Source: Casp-actino8 sp964614655
GTDB taxonomy: Bacteria; Actinomycetota; Acidimicrobiia; Acidimicrobiales; Ilumatobacteraceae
Assembly: GCA_964614655.1 (NCBI GenBank)
Contig: CAZTPF010000006.1
Location: 1 to 64,000, forward strand
DNA: 64,000 bases
Direction of reading: 5' to 3'
The notes beneath the pieces are model-generated. The model did no database searches and was not told the DNA's origin. It saw nothing but the letters and a program-made list of their open reading frames with translations. Every line of letters begins with the position of its first letter. The stretch's first letter is position 1. Shown piece by piece: positions 35,180-43,574 of this stretch. The position numbers and the translations under genes are program-made.

Positions 35180-35983
35180 GTGATCGACACGCTGGTCGTG
35201 ACCGGTGGACACCCCTTCGAACCGGACCCCTTTTTCGCGGTGTTCGACTCGTACGCCGACATCCGCTGGACCGCGTCCGATCGCCCCCGAACGGGTCGCC
35301 CCGGAACCGATCTCGACGTCGTCGTCTTCTACGACATGCCCGGCCTGCTGTTCACCGGCGGCGAACCACCCGTCGACGTCGTCGCGACACCTGCGGAGGT
35401 GCGTCGGACTTTCGAGGGGCTCACCGACGAGGGAGTCGGGTTGGTCTTTTTGCATCACTCCATCGCCTCGTGGCCGCACGACGACTGGTTCGCCGAGATG
35501 GTCGGTGGCCGATTCCACTACCGACCCGGGCGTCTGCGTGGCGTCGACTATCCCGACTCGGGCTATCTGTTCGACGTGACGCACGAGATCGAGGTGATCG
35601 AACCGACGCACCCGGTGTGTGCCGGCGTGTCCGACGGATTCACGCTCACTGACGAGCTCTACTGCTTTCCCGTCTTCGAGGATTCGGTTCTTCCACTCAT
35701 GCGTACGACGTTCCCCGCCGACGATCATCGGCACTTCCATTCGGCCGATCTTGCGATACGAGGACGGATGAACGAAGCGCACGGATGGAGTCATCCGGCC
35801 GGAAGCCGTCTCGTCGCCTGGGCGCGCGCCGTCGGGCGATCACCTCTGGTGTATCTGCAATTCGGAGACGGTCCGACGACGTACGCCGATCCGGCGTTTC
35901 GGCGAGTGCTGCACGACGCGATCGCCTGGAGTGCCTCGCCGGAGGCTCACGAATGGGTCAGGACCACGAATCCCAACGGATGA
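35180..35983 (+). CDS. ThuA-like domain protein
   Basis: Class-I glutamine-amidotransferase-like (ThuA) fold, 267 residues: VIDTLVVTGGHPFE, VVVFYDMPG, GLVFLHHSIASW and TDELYCFPVF. ThuA proteins occur in sugar and polyol catabolism, but the reaction is unproved. The GTG at 35180 is favoured because the fold starts there and the alternative ATG at 35144 would place operator-like site D inside the coding sequence. Its 3' end overlaps the convergent nitroreductase gene by 26 bases. A distant paralogue lies at 40784. Confidence 0.82.
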   Translation: MIDTLVVTGGHPFEPDPFFAVFDSYADIRWTASDRPRTGRPGTDLDVVVFYDMPGLLFTGGEPPVDVVATPAEVRRTFEGLTDEGVGLVFLHHSIASWPHDDWFAEMVGGRFHYRPGRLRGVDYPDSGYLFDVTHEIEVIEPTHPVCAGVSDGFTLTDELYCFPVFEDSVLPLMRTTFPADDHRHFHSADLAIRGRMNEAHGWSHPAGSRLVAWARAVGRSPLVYLQFGDGPTTYADPAFRRVLHDAIAWSASPEAHEWVRTTNPNG

Positions 35984-36590
35984 ACTTCTCGGCCGGTACG
36001 CGCTTGGCGACCTTGAAGTCGGTGCCGACGGTGTAGGCCACCGGGAACAGCCCGGCCTGGGTGTACTGGTCGAAGGGGATTCCGAGCAGATCGGCGGCTT
36101 CCTTCTCGTTCGGAAGATGCAGAGTCGTCCAGGCCGAACCCATCCCCCGTTCGCGTAGCGCGAGCATGAAACTCCAGACGGCGGGCAGGAGCGATCCCCA
36201 GGCCGACGCCTGGCCGAAAGCAGGTGTACCGGTGTCGAGACGACCGGCGATCAACGGAATCAAGAGAACCGGCACGCGGTCGAGAACGTCGGCGAGATAT
36301 TTGGCCGAGTCGAGGATCCGCTCACCCTGGTCGTCACGACGAGGACGGTTCGGGTCGTTGATGTACGGGTAGAAATTGGCGCGGTACATCTCGGCGAGGG
36401 CCGTTTTCTTGGCCTGATCCTCGACGAACAACCATCGCCAACCTTGCATGTTCGAACCCGTGGGCGCCTGATGAGCGATCTCCACACATTCCACGAGCAC
36501 GTCGCGTTCGACGGGCCGTTCGAGGTCGAGGCGTTTGCGCACCGAGCGGGTGGTGGTGAGCACTTCGTCGGCGGTCAGTCCCAACTTCAT
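35958..36590 (-). CDS. Nitroreductase-family flavoprotein
   Basis: FMN-dependent NAD(P)H oxidoreductase, about 210 residues: TTRSVRKRLD near the N-terminus (FMN phosphate contact), APTGSNMQGWRWLFV, and LRERGMGSAWTTLH. It reduces quinones, nitro groups or enones, or could act in dehalogenation. The ATG at 36590 has AGGAG 6 bases upstream. The 3' end overlaps the ThuA gene tail. It follows a PPOX-fold gene on the same strand. Confidence 0.9.
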   Translation of the reverse strand: MKLGLTADEVLTTTRSVRKRLDLERPVERDVLVECVEIAHQAPTGSNMQGWRWLFVEDQAKKTALAEMYRANFYPYINDPNRPRRDDQGERILDSAKYLADVLDRVPVLLIPLIAGRLDTGTPAFGQASAWGSLLPAVWSFMLALRERGMGSAWTTLHLPNEKEAADLLGIPFDQYTQAGLFPVAYTVGTDFKVAKRVPAEKFIRWDSWS

Positions 36591-36615
36591 CACGTTCTCC
36601 TGTCGTTCGTCGGCG

Positions 36616-37146
36616 TCAGCCGTTTCCTTCGGCTCGAGCCTTCATCCATTCGGTGGTGGCCTGGCCCATCTTGGTTCCGTCGTATCCGATTCGTTGTGTC
36701 GGAGTGACTTTCAGAATCACCCGTCTCGGCGAATCGAGAAAGTCCCGGAAGGCGTCGGCACGGCGACCGGGCCCGCCCATGATGGCCTCGGCGAGCGCCG
36801 GGTAGAACCAATCCTTGGTCGCCTGGTCGTCCAGAACCTCGCAGGTTCCCTTCCAGGTGACAGTCATGTTGCGGGGCAGCGAGGTGCCGGTCGACGTCAC
36901 GACCACACACACGCGCGGGTCGCGTCGAACTGCCGAGATTCGGGCCCGCTGCGAGGACGCGGTGAGCCAGAAGCAGCCGTCGCGCCAGACGTACGACATG
37001 ATCACGCCGACCGGCCATCCCTCTTTGTTCGACCAGATGAACGTGCACTCGTTGTGAGCGAGGAGCAAGGTCTCCTCGGTGTCGTCGTCGAGTCCGTAGA
37101 CGGTGACGTCCTCGTAGTTCTCCGGGTGATCGTCGGCGTGCTCCAT
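36616..37146 (-). CDS. Pyridoxamine-5'-phosphate-oxidase-fold (F420/FMN-binding) protein
   Basis: Split-barrel flavin/deazaflavin protein, 176 residues: TLLLAHNECTFIWSNKEGWPVGVIMSYVWRDGCFWLTASSQRARISAVRRDPRVCVVVT. This is the actinobacterial PPOX type that often uses F420. The ATG at 37146 is favoured because AGGAG lies 6 bases before it; the alternative at 37152 overlaps the SDR stop (ATGA) but touches the ribosome site directly. It sits between the SDR and the nitroreductase in one minus-strand run. Confidence 0.85.
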   Translation of the reverse strand: MEHADDHPENYEDVTVYGLDDDTEETLLLAHNECTFIWSNKEGWPVGVIMSYVWRDGCFWLTASSQRARISAVRRDPRVCVVVTSTGTSLPRNMTVTWKGTCEVLDDQATKDWFYPALAEAIMGGPGRRADAFRDFLDSPRRVILKVTPTQRIGYDGTKMGQATTEWMKARAEGNG

Positions 37147-37148
37147 GT

Positions 37149-37913
37149 TCATCTCCTGTCGCGAGGTGGTGCGGGCGGGAACTGTCCGGTGCTCGCCGTG
37201 ACTCCCCCGTCGACCGGGATCACCGCTCCGGTGACGAAACTGGCGGCGCCCGACACGAAGAATTCGACCACGGCCGCCACTTCGTCGGCCGTTCCCCAGC
37301 GCTGCATCGGAACGGCGCGGGCGAGAGCATCGTGCACGGACGGCACCGCACGCGCACCGGCCGTCATCGCAGTCTCGGTCGGGCCGGGACAGATCGCGTT
37401 CACGGTGATCGCGTCACGAGCCAGGTCGAGTGAGACCGCGCGAACCAGATTGACGACCGCACCCTTGGCGGTGTTGTACGGCCACATCCCCGGATCACCG
37501 CCGAGTCCCGATGTCGAAGCCGTCACGGCGATCCGTCCCGAGCCGCGCCGTCTCATCGCCGGAACAGCCGCTCGGATCCCGAGCAACACGGCGCGCACGT
37601 CGACTTCCCAGGTGCGATCGAAGACGTCGAGGGGCAGATCGACGAGGTCGCCGGTCGCCACGATTCCGGCGTTCAGCACCGCGACGTCGAGCCCGCCGAA
37701 CTCCTCGACGGCGAGGCGAACGGCCTCGTCGTTCACGGCCTCGTCGGTCACGTCGCCTTCGATCGTCCTGACCGCACTTCGTTCGCCGACGGAGAATCCC
37801 GAGTAGTCCCGATCGACCACGACCACGGAACATCCCGAGCCGACGAGACGCTCGACCACCGCTGCGCCGATTCCCGATGCTCCTCCAGTGACCAGAGCGA
37901 CGCGGGGGCTCAT
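37149..37913 (-). CDS. SDR-family oxidoreductase
   Basis: 254 residues: VTGGASGIG, LNAGI, VTASTSG, YNTAKG, and TGAVIPVDGG. A classical SDR. The ATG at 37913 overlaps the TetR gene stop (ATGA), so the regulator and this enzyme are co-transcribed from the promoter that also carries operator-like site C. Confidence 0.92.
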   Translation of the reverse strand: MSPRVALVTGGASGIGAAVVERLVGSGCSVVVVDRDYSGFSVGERSAVRTIEGDVTDEAVNDEAVRLAVEEFGGLDVAVLNAGIVATGDLVDLPLDVFDRTWEVDVRAVLLGIRAAVPAMRRRGSGRIAVTASTSGLGGDPGMWPYNTAKGAVVNLVRAVSLDLARDAITVNAICPGPTETAMTAGARAVPSVHDALARAVPMQRWGTADEVAAVVEFFVSGAASFVTGAVIPVDGGVTASTGQFPPAPPRDRR

Positions 37914-38575
37914 GATCTGCGCCGCACGGGGAGTCCGCCGGCGAGCAGCACCCGGCTGGCATCGATGCCACGGCGATGAGCACGGAGATCGTCCGACATG
38001 GCGTCGCTCAGACCCACGAGGAGAATGGTGATCGACGACAGGATCGTCTGCCGATCCGAGCGGTCGACCTCGCCGTTCGACACGGCATCGTCGACCATGC
38101 CGACGATGAAATCGGCCAGAGGTTGCGGGTGGTTGGCGATCGTGGTCGCCAACTCGGGGTGGCGCCGCTGATCGATGCGGAACGCTCCGAGGAACTGGGC
38201 GAGCGAGGGGTCCTCGGAATTCATGCGGTGCGACTCCTCGAGCACGATCGACAGGCGATCGACAAGGGTTCCTTCCGTTGCCGTCACGTCACGGAAGCGG
38301 GTGGCCACGGCATCCTCGGTGTAATCGCGAACCGCCACGTAGAGGTCGAGTTTCGACGGAAAGTAGTGGTAAAGGGCGGCCGGGGTGATGCCGACCTCGG
38401 CCGCGATACGGCGATTCGTCGTGACTTCGTACCCGTGGACTGCGAATTCCCGCCGGGCCGTCTCGAGGATCTTGCGGCGGGTTTCGATCGAATCGGTCGC
38501 CGGCGGTCGGCCGAGACGCCGAACGTTGTCGTCGGCCCGCGCCTTCGATCCGGCGACGGCCCGCGATTTCCCCAT
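37910..38575 (-). CDS. TetR-family transcriptional regulator
   Basis: 221 residues. The HTH is TNRRIAAEVGITPAALYHYFPSK (about 50-72) after a basic, Lys/Arg-rich leader of about 30 residues. The C-terminal ligand domain is all-helical. The ATG at 38575 is chosen since upstream frame continuation enters the operator. It is divergent from the acyl-CoA dehydrogenase (38644), with operator-like site C between. It is therefore the best candidate in the window to bind the five related palindromes at 3093, 4495, 13025, 35151 and 38611, with an acyl-CoA or related metabolite as ligand (inference). Confidence 0.9.
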   Translation of the reverse strand: MGKSRAVAGSKARADDNVRRLGRPPATDSIETRRKILETARREFAVHGYEVTTNRRIAAEVGITPAALYHYFPSKLDLYVAVRDYTEDAVATRFRDVTATEGTLVDRLSIVLEESHRMNSEDPSLAQFLGAFRIDQRRHPELATTIANHPQPLADFIVGMVDDAVSNGEVDRSDRQTILSSITILLVGLSDAMSDDLRAHRRGIDASRVLLAGGLPVRRRS

Positions 38576-38610
38576 GTCCCGAGTATTGCCCAACTGGGGG
38601 TTCGGTTCCG

Positions 38611-38632
38611 ATACTGATCCAGCGATCAATTA
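38611..38632. promoter_or_regulatory. Palindromic operator-like site C beside the TetR gene
   Basis: ATACTGATC-N4-GATCAATTA lies between the TetR gene (minus, starts 38575) and the acyl-CoA dehydrogenase (plus, starts 38644). TetR genes commonly autoregulate from such a divergent site. The spacer CAGC is identical to that of site A. Confidence 0.65.
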
Positions 38633-38643
38633 CGGTGAGGCCC

Positions 38644-39918
38644 GTGAGCGACACCGCACTTCCGAGCCTCGAGGACTTCACCAGTCAGGCCAAGGCCTGG
38701 CTCGAAGAGAACGCCGAGTACCGCACGAGTGGCACCGACGAGAAGGATCTCGTCTGGGGCGAGGGCGAATTCTCGGTCTCGGTCTTCCACTCGCTCACCT
38801 TCGAAGAGGAGCAGGCTCTTCTTCACCGCGGTATGGCCTGGATCCAGAAGAAGGCCGAGCGCGGTTATCACGCCATCACGTCCCCCGTCGAGTACGGCGG
38901 ACTCGGGTTGCCCCGCGCATACGCCCGCGCCTTCAGCAAACTCGAGTCGCAGTTCCAGACGCCGACGGGCCACGAAACGCTGTCGGTCACGGTCGGCCTC
39001 ATCGCGCCCACCATCAACTTGTTCGGGACTCCCGAACAGAAGGCCGACTACGTCGGCCGCTTTCTGGCCACCCGCGACCTGTGCTGCCAACTCTTCTCCG
39101 AGCCGGGCGCCGGCAGCGACCTGGCCGCCCTCGGCTGTCGAGCCGATCGAGACGGCGACGAGTGGGTCATCAACGGCCAGAAGGTATGGAGTTCAGGCGC
39201 CCAGTTCTCTGCCTTCGGTGAACTCATCGCTCGCAGCAACGTCGACGTCGTCAAGCACAAGGGCATGACCGCTTTCATCATTCCGATGGACCTCCCCGGA
39301 ATCGAGATCCGTCCGATCAAACAGATGAGCGGAGGGTCGTCGTTCAACGAAGTGTTCTTCAACGACGTACGCGTTCCCGACACGATGCGTCTCGGCCCCG
39401 AGGGCGAGGGCTGGAAGGTGGCCCTCACCACTCTCGGATTCGAACGCGACCACAGCGGCGACGGCGGTGGAGGCGGGTCACGAGTCGGCGGATCGTGGCG
39501 ACAGCTTCTGGCCACGGCACGCGCCATGGGTGTCACGAGCGATCCCGTGATGCGACAGGAACTCGTGAAGGCCTACACCCACTTTCGTGTCGAAGGATTC
39601 GTCAATCGGCGTGCGGCCGACATCCGCCGTTCGGGCGCCACACCCGGTCCCGAGGGTTCGCTCGGCAAACTCGTGTGGACCGAGGGCATGAGCATGGTGA
39701 GCGACGTCGTCTCCAAGATCCTCGGGGCGTCCCTCGTGGCCGACACCGGAGAATGGGGCACCTACGCCTGGGGTGAGCACGTTCTCGGCGCTCCCGGATA
39801 CCGCATCGCCGGAGGATCCGACGAAACACAGCGCAACATCATCGGCGAGCGAGTCCTCGGACTGCCCGGTGACGTGCGCGTCGACAAGGACGTACCGTGG
39901 AAGGACACTCGCCGCTGA
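38644..39918 (+). CDS. Acyl-CoA dehydrogenase (FadE-like)
   Basis: FAD-dependent enzyme, 424 residues, forming an enoyl-CoA. It shows SEPGAGSDLAALGCRADRDG, the WVINGQKVWSSGA strand, and the C-terminal GSDETQRNIIGERVLGLPGD that closes over the active site. The GTG at 38644 with GGTGAGG just before it is taken; another GTG at 38635 is in frame. It is the first plus-strand gene after operator-like site C. Families with this size act on branched or cyclic acyl-CoAs as well as straight chains; substrate unknown. Confidence 0.93.
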   Translation: MSDTALPSLEDFTSQAKAWLEENAEYRTSGTDEKDLVWGEGEFSVSVFHSLTFEEEQALLHRGMAWIQKKAERGYHAITSPVEYGGLGLPRAYARAFSKLESQFQTPTGHETLSVTVGLIAPTINLFGTPEQKADYVGRFLATRDLCCQLFSEPGAGSDLAALGCRADRDGDEWVINGQKVWSSGAQFSAFGELIARSNVDVVKHKGMTAFIIPMDLPGIEIRPIKQMSGGSSFNEVFFNDVRVPDTMRLGPEGEGWKVALTTLGFERDHSGDGGGGGSRVGGSWRQLLATARAMGVTSDPVMRQELVKAYTHFRVEGFVNRRAADIRRSGATPGPEGSLGKLVWTEGMSMVSDVVSKILGASLVADTGEWGTYAWGEHVLGAPGYRIAGGSDETQRNIIGERVLGLPGDVRVDKDVPWKDTRR

Positions 39919-40005
39919 CCGGTCGGGTGTGAAGCACAACGGATCGTCGCCACCGCAACTCGTCGACATCAGATCGACAACTTCAACATCAACAAGGGGG
40001 AAATC

Positions 40006-40761
40006 ATGGATCTCGGTCTTTCAGGAAAGAAGGCTCTCGTCACCGGCTCGACCAAGGGTCTCGGTCGGGCGATCGCCGAAACACTGCTCGCCGAAGGCGC
40101 ATCGGTCGCCATTTGCGCCCGAAACGCCGACGACGTGGCGGCCGCTGTGGCCGACATGTCGAGTCGGGGCACCGTGATCGGTGCGGCCGTCGACGCCGGT
40201 GATTCGGCAGCGCTGCGGGCGTGGGTCGAATCCTCGGCCGAGCAACTGGGCGGAATCGACGTCTTCGTGCACAACACCTCCGGTAAGCCGGCCCGCAAAC
40301 TCGACGGCTGGATCGACAACTTCAACATCGACCTCATGGCCCTCGTCCACGGCGTGGAGGCCGCCATGCCTCATCTCGCCAACGGCGGCGGATCAGTGAT
40401 CAGCATCGGCACCACGGCGACCGTCGAACACTTCGGACCCGGTTCGGGCAGCTACAGCGCCCTCAAGTCGGCGGTGACCAACTGGACGCTCGGTCAGGCT
40501 CAGGTGCTCGGCGCGCAAGGCGTTCGCTGCAATGTCGTGTCGCCGGGCCCGATCTTCGTCGAGGGCGGCGACTGGGACATGATCAAGCAGCACATGACCC
40601 CGTTCTTCGAGTCGACGGAAAAGGCTCACCCGGGTGGACACATGGGACAGCCCGAAGACGTGGCGAACGCCGTTGCGTTCCTCGCGAGCGCGCGAGCCAA
40701 GCACGTCAACGGCGTGAACCTCACGGTCGACGGCGGCTTCCTGAAGCGCGTCGACTTCTGA
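40006..40761 (+). CDS. SDR-family oxidoreductase
   Basis: 251 residues: TGSTKGLG, VHNTSG in place of NNAG, SIGTTAT with the catalytic Ser, YSALKS, and NGVNLTVDGGF. The NTSG variant is found in SDRs acting on ketoacyl-type substrates. The ATG at 40006 has AAGGGGG 7 bases upstream. It follows the acyl-CoA dehydrogenase by 87 bases and precedes the second ThuA-like gene by 22, so all may be one operon. Confidence 0.9.
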   Translation: MDLGLSGKKALVTGSTKGLGRAIAETLLAEGASVAICARNADDVAAAVADMSSRGTVIGAAVDAGDSAALRAWVESSAEQLGGIDVFVHNTSGKPARKLDGWIDNFNIDLMALVHGVEAAMPHLANGGGSVISIGTTATVEHFGPGSGSYSALKSAVTNWTLGQAQVLGAQGVRCNVVSPGPIFVEGGDWDMIKQHMTPFFESTEKAHPGGHMGQPEDVANAVAFLASARAKHVNGVNLTVDGGFLKRVDF

Positions 40762-40783
40762 GACCGTCGAACGTCGTACGGCC

Positions 40784-41548
40784 ATGAGCGCACCCGGACA
40801 CCGCATCGACGTCACCCTCGTCGCCGGCGGCAAGTACCACGACATCGACTTCGCGCGGCGCGAGCTCCTCGGACTGCTCGGCGAACACGATGAGTTCCGA
40901 GTCAGGGTCCAACCCGACTACGAGGACACGTCGGGTATCACTGCGTCGTCGATCCTCGTGTCGTACACCTGCGACGTTCGACCCTCCGAGGACGCCCAGC
41001 GCGCCATTCGGTCGTGGGTCGAAGGAGGCGGGCGTTGGGTCGCCTTGCACGGCACCAACTCGGCTCTCACACTCGGCGGACCGAACGGTGTCGACTCACC
41101 ACGTGTCTTCCCTCTCTGGGCCGACACCCTCGGCAGCCAGTTCGTGGCCCATCCACCCATCCAGCCCTACACCGTGCAGATCACCGATTCGTCACATTGG
41201 CTGGTCGCCGGTATCGAACCTTTCGAGACCGACGACGAGCTCTACCTGAGCGAATACGCCGACCGAGACGCGCTGCACGTCCTCTTGCACACCGAATGGC
41301 AAGGCGATGCCGCCGGTTTCGTCGAACACGACTGGACGTCGTGCGATCCGATCCACCCCGTCATGTACTTGCGTCCGCTCGGTTCGGGTTCCGTGCTCTA
41401 CAACACACTCGGCCACTGCCGAGGCCACTACGACATGGCGCCGGTCCTCGACTACTACCCGCGCATCGAACGATGCTCGTGGGAGAAGCCCGCCTACTAC
41501 GAACTTCTTCGCCGTTCTCTGCGTTGGGCCCGAGGGCTCGACGCCTGA
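40784..41548 (+). CDS. ThuA-like domain protein
   Basis: 254 residues with VTLVAGGKYHD, a GGGRWVALHGTNSA strand, TDDELYLSEY and LYNTLGHCRGHYDM. It shares fold and several motifs (W-x-x-LHG, DELY) with the protein at 35180 but is clearly divergent. It lies between the SDR and the 2-oxo-acid dehydrogenase operon. Function unproved. Confidence 0.83.
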   Translation: MSAPGHRIDVTLVAGGKYHDIDFARRELLGLLGEHDEFRVRVQPDYEDTSGITASSILVSYTCDVRPSEDAQRAIRSWVEGGGRWVALHGTNSALTLGGPNGVDSPRVFPLWADTLGSQFVAHPPIQPYTVQITDSSHWLVAGIEPFETDDELYLSEYADRDALHVLLHTEWQGDAAGFVEHDWTSCDPIHPVMYLRPLGSGSVLYNTLGHCRGHYDMAPVLDYYPRIERCSWEKPAYYELLRRSLRWARGLDA

Positions 41549-41588
41549 CCCTGTCCGCCCACTCGACCGACTCACTACGAGGAATGAC

Positions 41589-42569
41589 ATGAGAATTTCC
41601 CCCGAGGTCCAGTTCGACCTGCACCGTCGCATGGTCCGCATCAGACTCTTCGAAGAGGCGGCCGGCCGTCTCGCCGAGGCCGCCAAACTCCCCGGTTTTC
41701 TTCATCTGTACGTCGGCGAGGAGGCCGTCGCCGCGGGTGTGTGTGCAGCCCTCAACGACGACGACCACATCACGTCGACCCATCGCGGTCACGGCCATCT
41801 GGTCGCCAAAGGTGGAGACCTGAACCGCATGATGGCCGAACTCATGGGCAAGGCCACCGGCTACTGCAAGGGCAAGGGTGGCTCGATGCACATCAGCGAT
41901 CTGTCCCTCGGCATGCTCGGTGCCAACGGCATCGTGGGAGCCGGTTCTCCGATTGCTGTCGGGGCGGCCTTCGCCAACCGCTACCGCAAGAAGGGTCAGG
42001 TCGCCGTGGCCTTCTTCGGTGACGGCGCGACGAACATCGGGGCGTTCCACGAAGCCGCCAACATGGCATGTGCCCTCCACCTCCCGATCGTGTTCGCCTG
42101 CGAGAACAACGAGTACGGCGAATTCACTCCTCGCGATCAGACGATGGCGATCACCGACATCGTCGATCGGGCGGCCGGCTACGGAATGCCCGGCGTCATC
42201 GTCGACGGGATGGATGCCGTTGCGGTCCACGAGGCGGCGCTCGAGGCGGTCGAACGGGCTCGCACCGGAGGCGGCCCCTCGCTGATCGAGGCCAAGACCT
42301 ACCGCTTCTACAACCACCACGGCGTCCAGAACCTCGGCCTGAAGTATCGGTCCGACGACGAGGTGGCGCAGTGGAAGGAGCGCGATCCGATCTTCACTCT
42401 CGAAGATCGAATGATCGAGAACAAGGTGGCCACCCGTCAGCAATTCGACGACATCTGGGCCGACTGGCGGGCGGCGATCGATCGGGCGATCCAATTCGCC
42501 GAAGAGAGTCCACTTCCGACACCCGATCAGGTCCTGGTCGACGTCTACACGACAGGAGGCAACCGGTGA
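41589..42569 (+). CDS. Thiamine-dependent dehydrogenase E1 component, alpha subunit (pyruvate/acetoin type)
   Basis: 326 residues. The TPP/Mg motif is FFGDGATNIGAFHEAANMACALHLPIVFACENNEYG; the N-terminal HLYVGEEAVAAGV and STHRGHGHLVAKGG are typical of PdhA/AcoA. A phosphorylation-loop-like YRFYNHHGVQNLG follows. With the beta subunit it forms E1, decarboxylating a 2-oxo acid or cleaving acetoin and acylating the E2 lipoyl group. First gene of the four-gene operon. Confidence 0.94.
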   Translation: MRISPEVQFDLHRRMVRIRLFEEAAGRLAEAAKLPGFLHLYVGEEAVAAGVCAALNDDDHITSTHRGHGHLVAKGGDLNRMMAELMGKATGYCKGKGGSMHISDLSLGMLGANGIVGAGSPIAVGAAFANRYRKKGQVAVAFFGDGATNIGAFHEAANMACALHLPIVFACENNEYGEFTPRDQTMAITDIVDRAAGYGMPGVIVDGMDAVAVHEAALEAVERARTGGGPSLIEAKTYRFYNHHGVQNLGLKYRSDDEVAQWKERDPIFTLEDRMIENKVATRQQFDDIWADWRAAIDRAIQFAEESPLPTPDQVLVDVYTTGGNR

Positions 42570-43567
42570 GCGACGAACGCAAACTCCCCTACGTCATGGC
42601 GTTCAACGAGGCCGTGAGCCAGGCCATGGAAGCTGATCCCGACGTGTTCTGCGCCGGTGAGGACATCGGCGCTTTCGGAGGCGTCTTCGGCACCTTCAGC
42701 GGACTCCAGGCCAAGTTCGGCGCCGATCGCGTCGTCGACACCCCGATCAGCGAGCAGGCGATCGTCGGACTCGGAGTCGGGGCCGCCGCCACCGGATTGC
42801 GTCCGGTCGTCGACCTCATGTTCATGGACTTCATCTGCGTCGCCATGGATCAGATCGTGAACCAGGCCGCCAAGTTGAAGTACATGTTCGGCGGAGAGGC
42901 CACTTTGCCCCTCACGATCACGACCGCAGGAGGCGGCGGTCTCTCGGCGGCCGCCCAGCACAGCCAGTCGCTCGAGGCGATTCTGTGCCACATCCCGGGA
43001 CTGAAAGTCGTCTATCCATCGACCCCGTACGACATGAAGGGTCTCATGATGGCATGCATCCAAGAGGACAATCCGACGGTGATGGTCAAGCACAAACGAC
43101 TGCTCGGCATGAGCGGACACGTTCCGGCCGAGCCGTATTCGATTCCTCTCGGTACGGCCAACGTCGTGCGACCCGGTCGTGACGTCACCATCGTGGCCTA
43201 CGGACGCATGGTGCACGAGTCGGTGGCCGCCGCCGAGAAGTTGGCCGCCGACGGCATCGAATGCGAAGTGATCGACCCGCGCACTCTGCAACCACTCGAC
43301 ACCGACACCATCGTCGCCTCGGCGCGCCGCACCAACCGCGTGCTCGTCGTGCACGAAGCGGTGCGCTTCGGCGGACTGGGCGCCGAGATCGCCGCTCAGA
43401 TCCAGGAAGCCGCCTTCGACCATCTCGACGCGCCGGTCGGCCGCATCGGTGCGCCGTTCTCGCCCGTCCCGTTCTCACCTGCCCTCGAACAGCACTACAT
43501 CCCGTCGAGCGCGACGATCGAAGCCGGAGTGCGAGAGGCGATGTTCCGGAGCAAGGTCGGAGCCTGA
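42566..43567 (+). CDS. Thiamine-dependent dehydrogenase E1 component, beta subunit
   Basis: 333 residues: FCAGEDIGAFGGVFG, VVDTPISEQAIVGLGVGAA, DLMFMDFICVAMDQIVNQAAK, and the C-terminal VLVVHEAVRFGGLGAEIAAQI. The start is GTG overlapping the alpha-subunit stop (GTGA) with AGGAGG 5-6 bases upstream. Forms the alpha2beta2 E1 with the preceding gene. Confidence 0.95.
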   Translation: MSDERKLPYVMAFNEAVSQAMEADPDVFCAGEDIGAFGGVFGTFSGLQAKFGADRVVDTPISEQAIVGLGVGAAATGLRPVVDLMFMDFICVAMDQIVNQAAKLKYMFGGEATLPLTITTAGGGGLSAAAQHSQSLEAILCHIPGLKVVYPSTPYDMKGLMMACIQEDNPTVMVKHKRLLGMSGHVPAEPYSIPLGTANVVRPGRDVTIVAYGRMVHESVAAAEKLAADGIECEVIDPRTLQPLDTDTIVASARRTNRVLVVHEAVRFGGLGAEIAAQIQEAAFDHLDAPVGRIGAPFSPVPFSPALEQHYIPSSATIEAGVREAMFRSKVGA

Positions 43568-43574
43568 CCCTTCC

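Noticed and set aside
779..38632. Steroid (cholesterol) degradation cluster
   Set aside because: P450, FadD-like and Rieske genes invite it, but no KstD, ring-cleavage (HsaC) or Mce genes are seen and no family assignment is firm.
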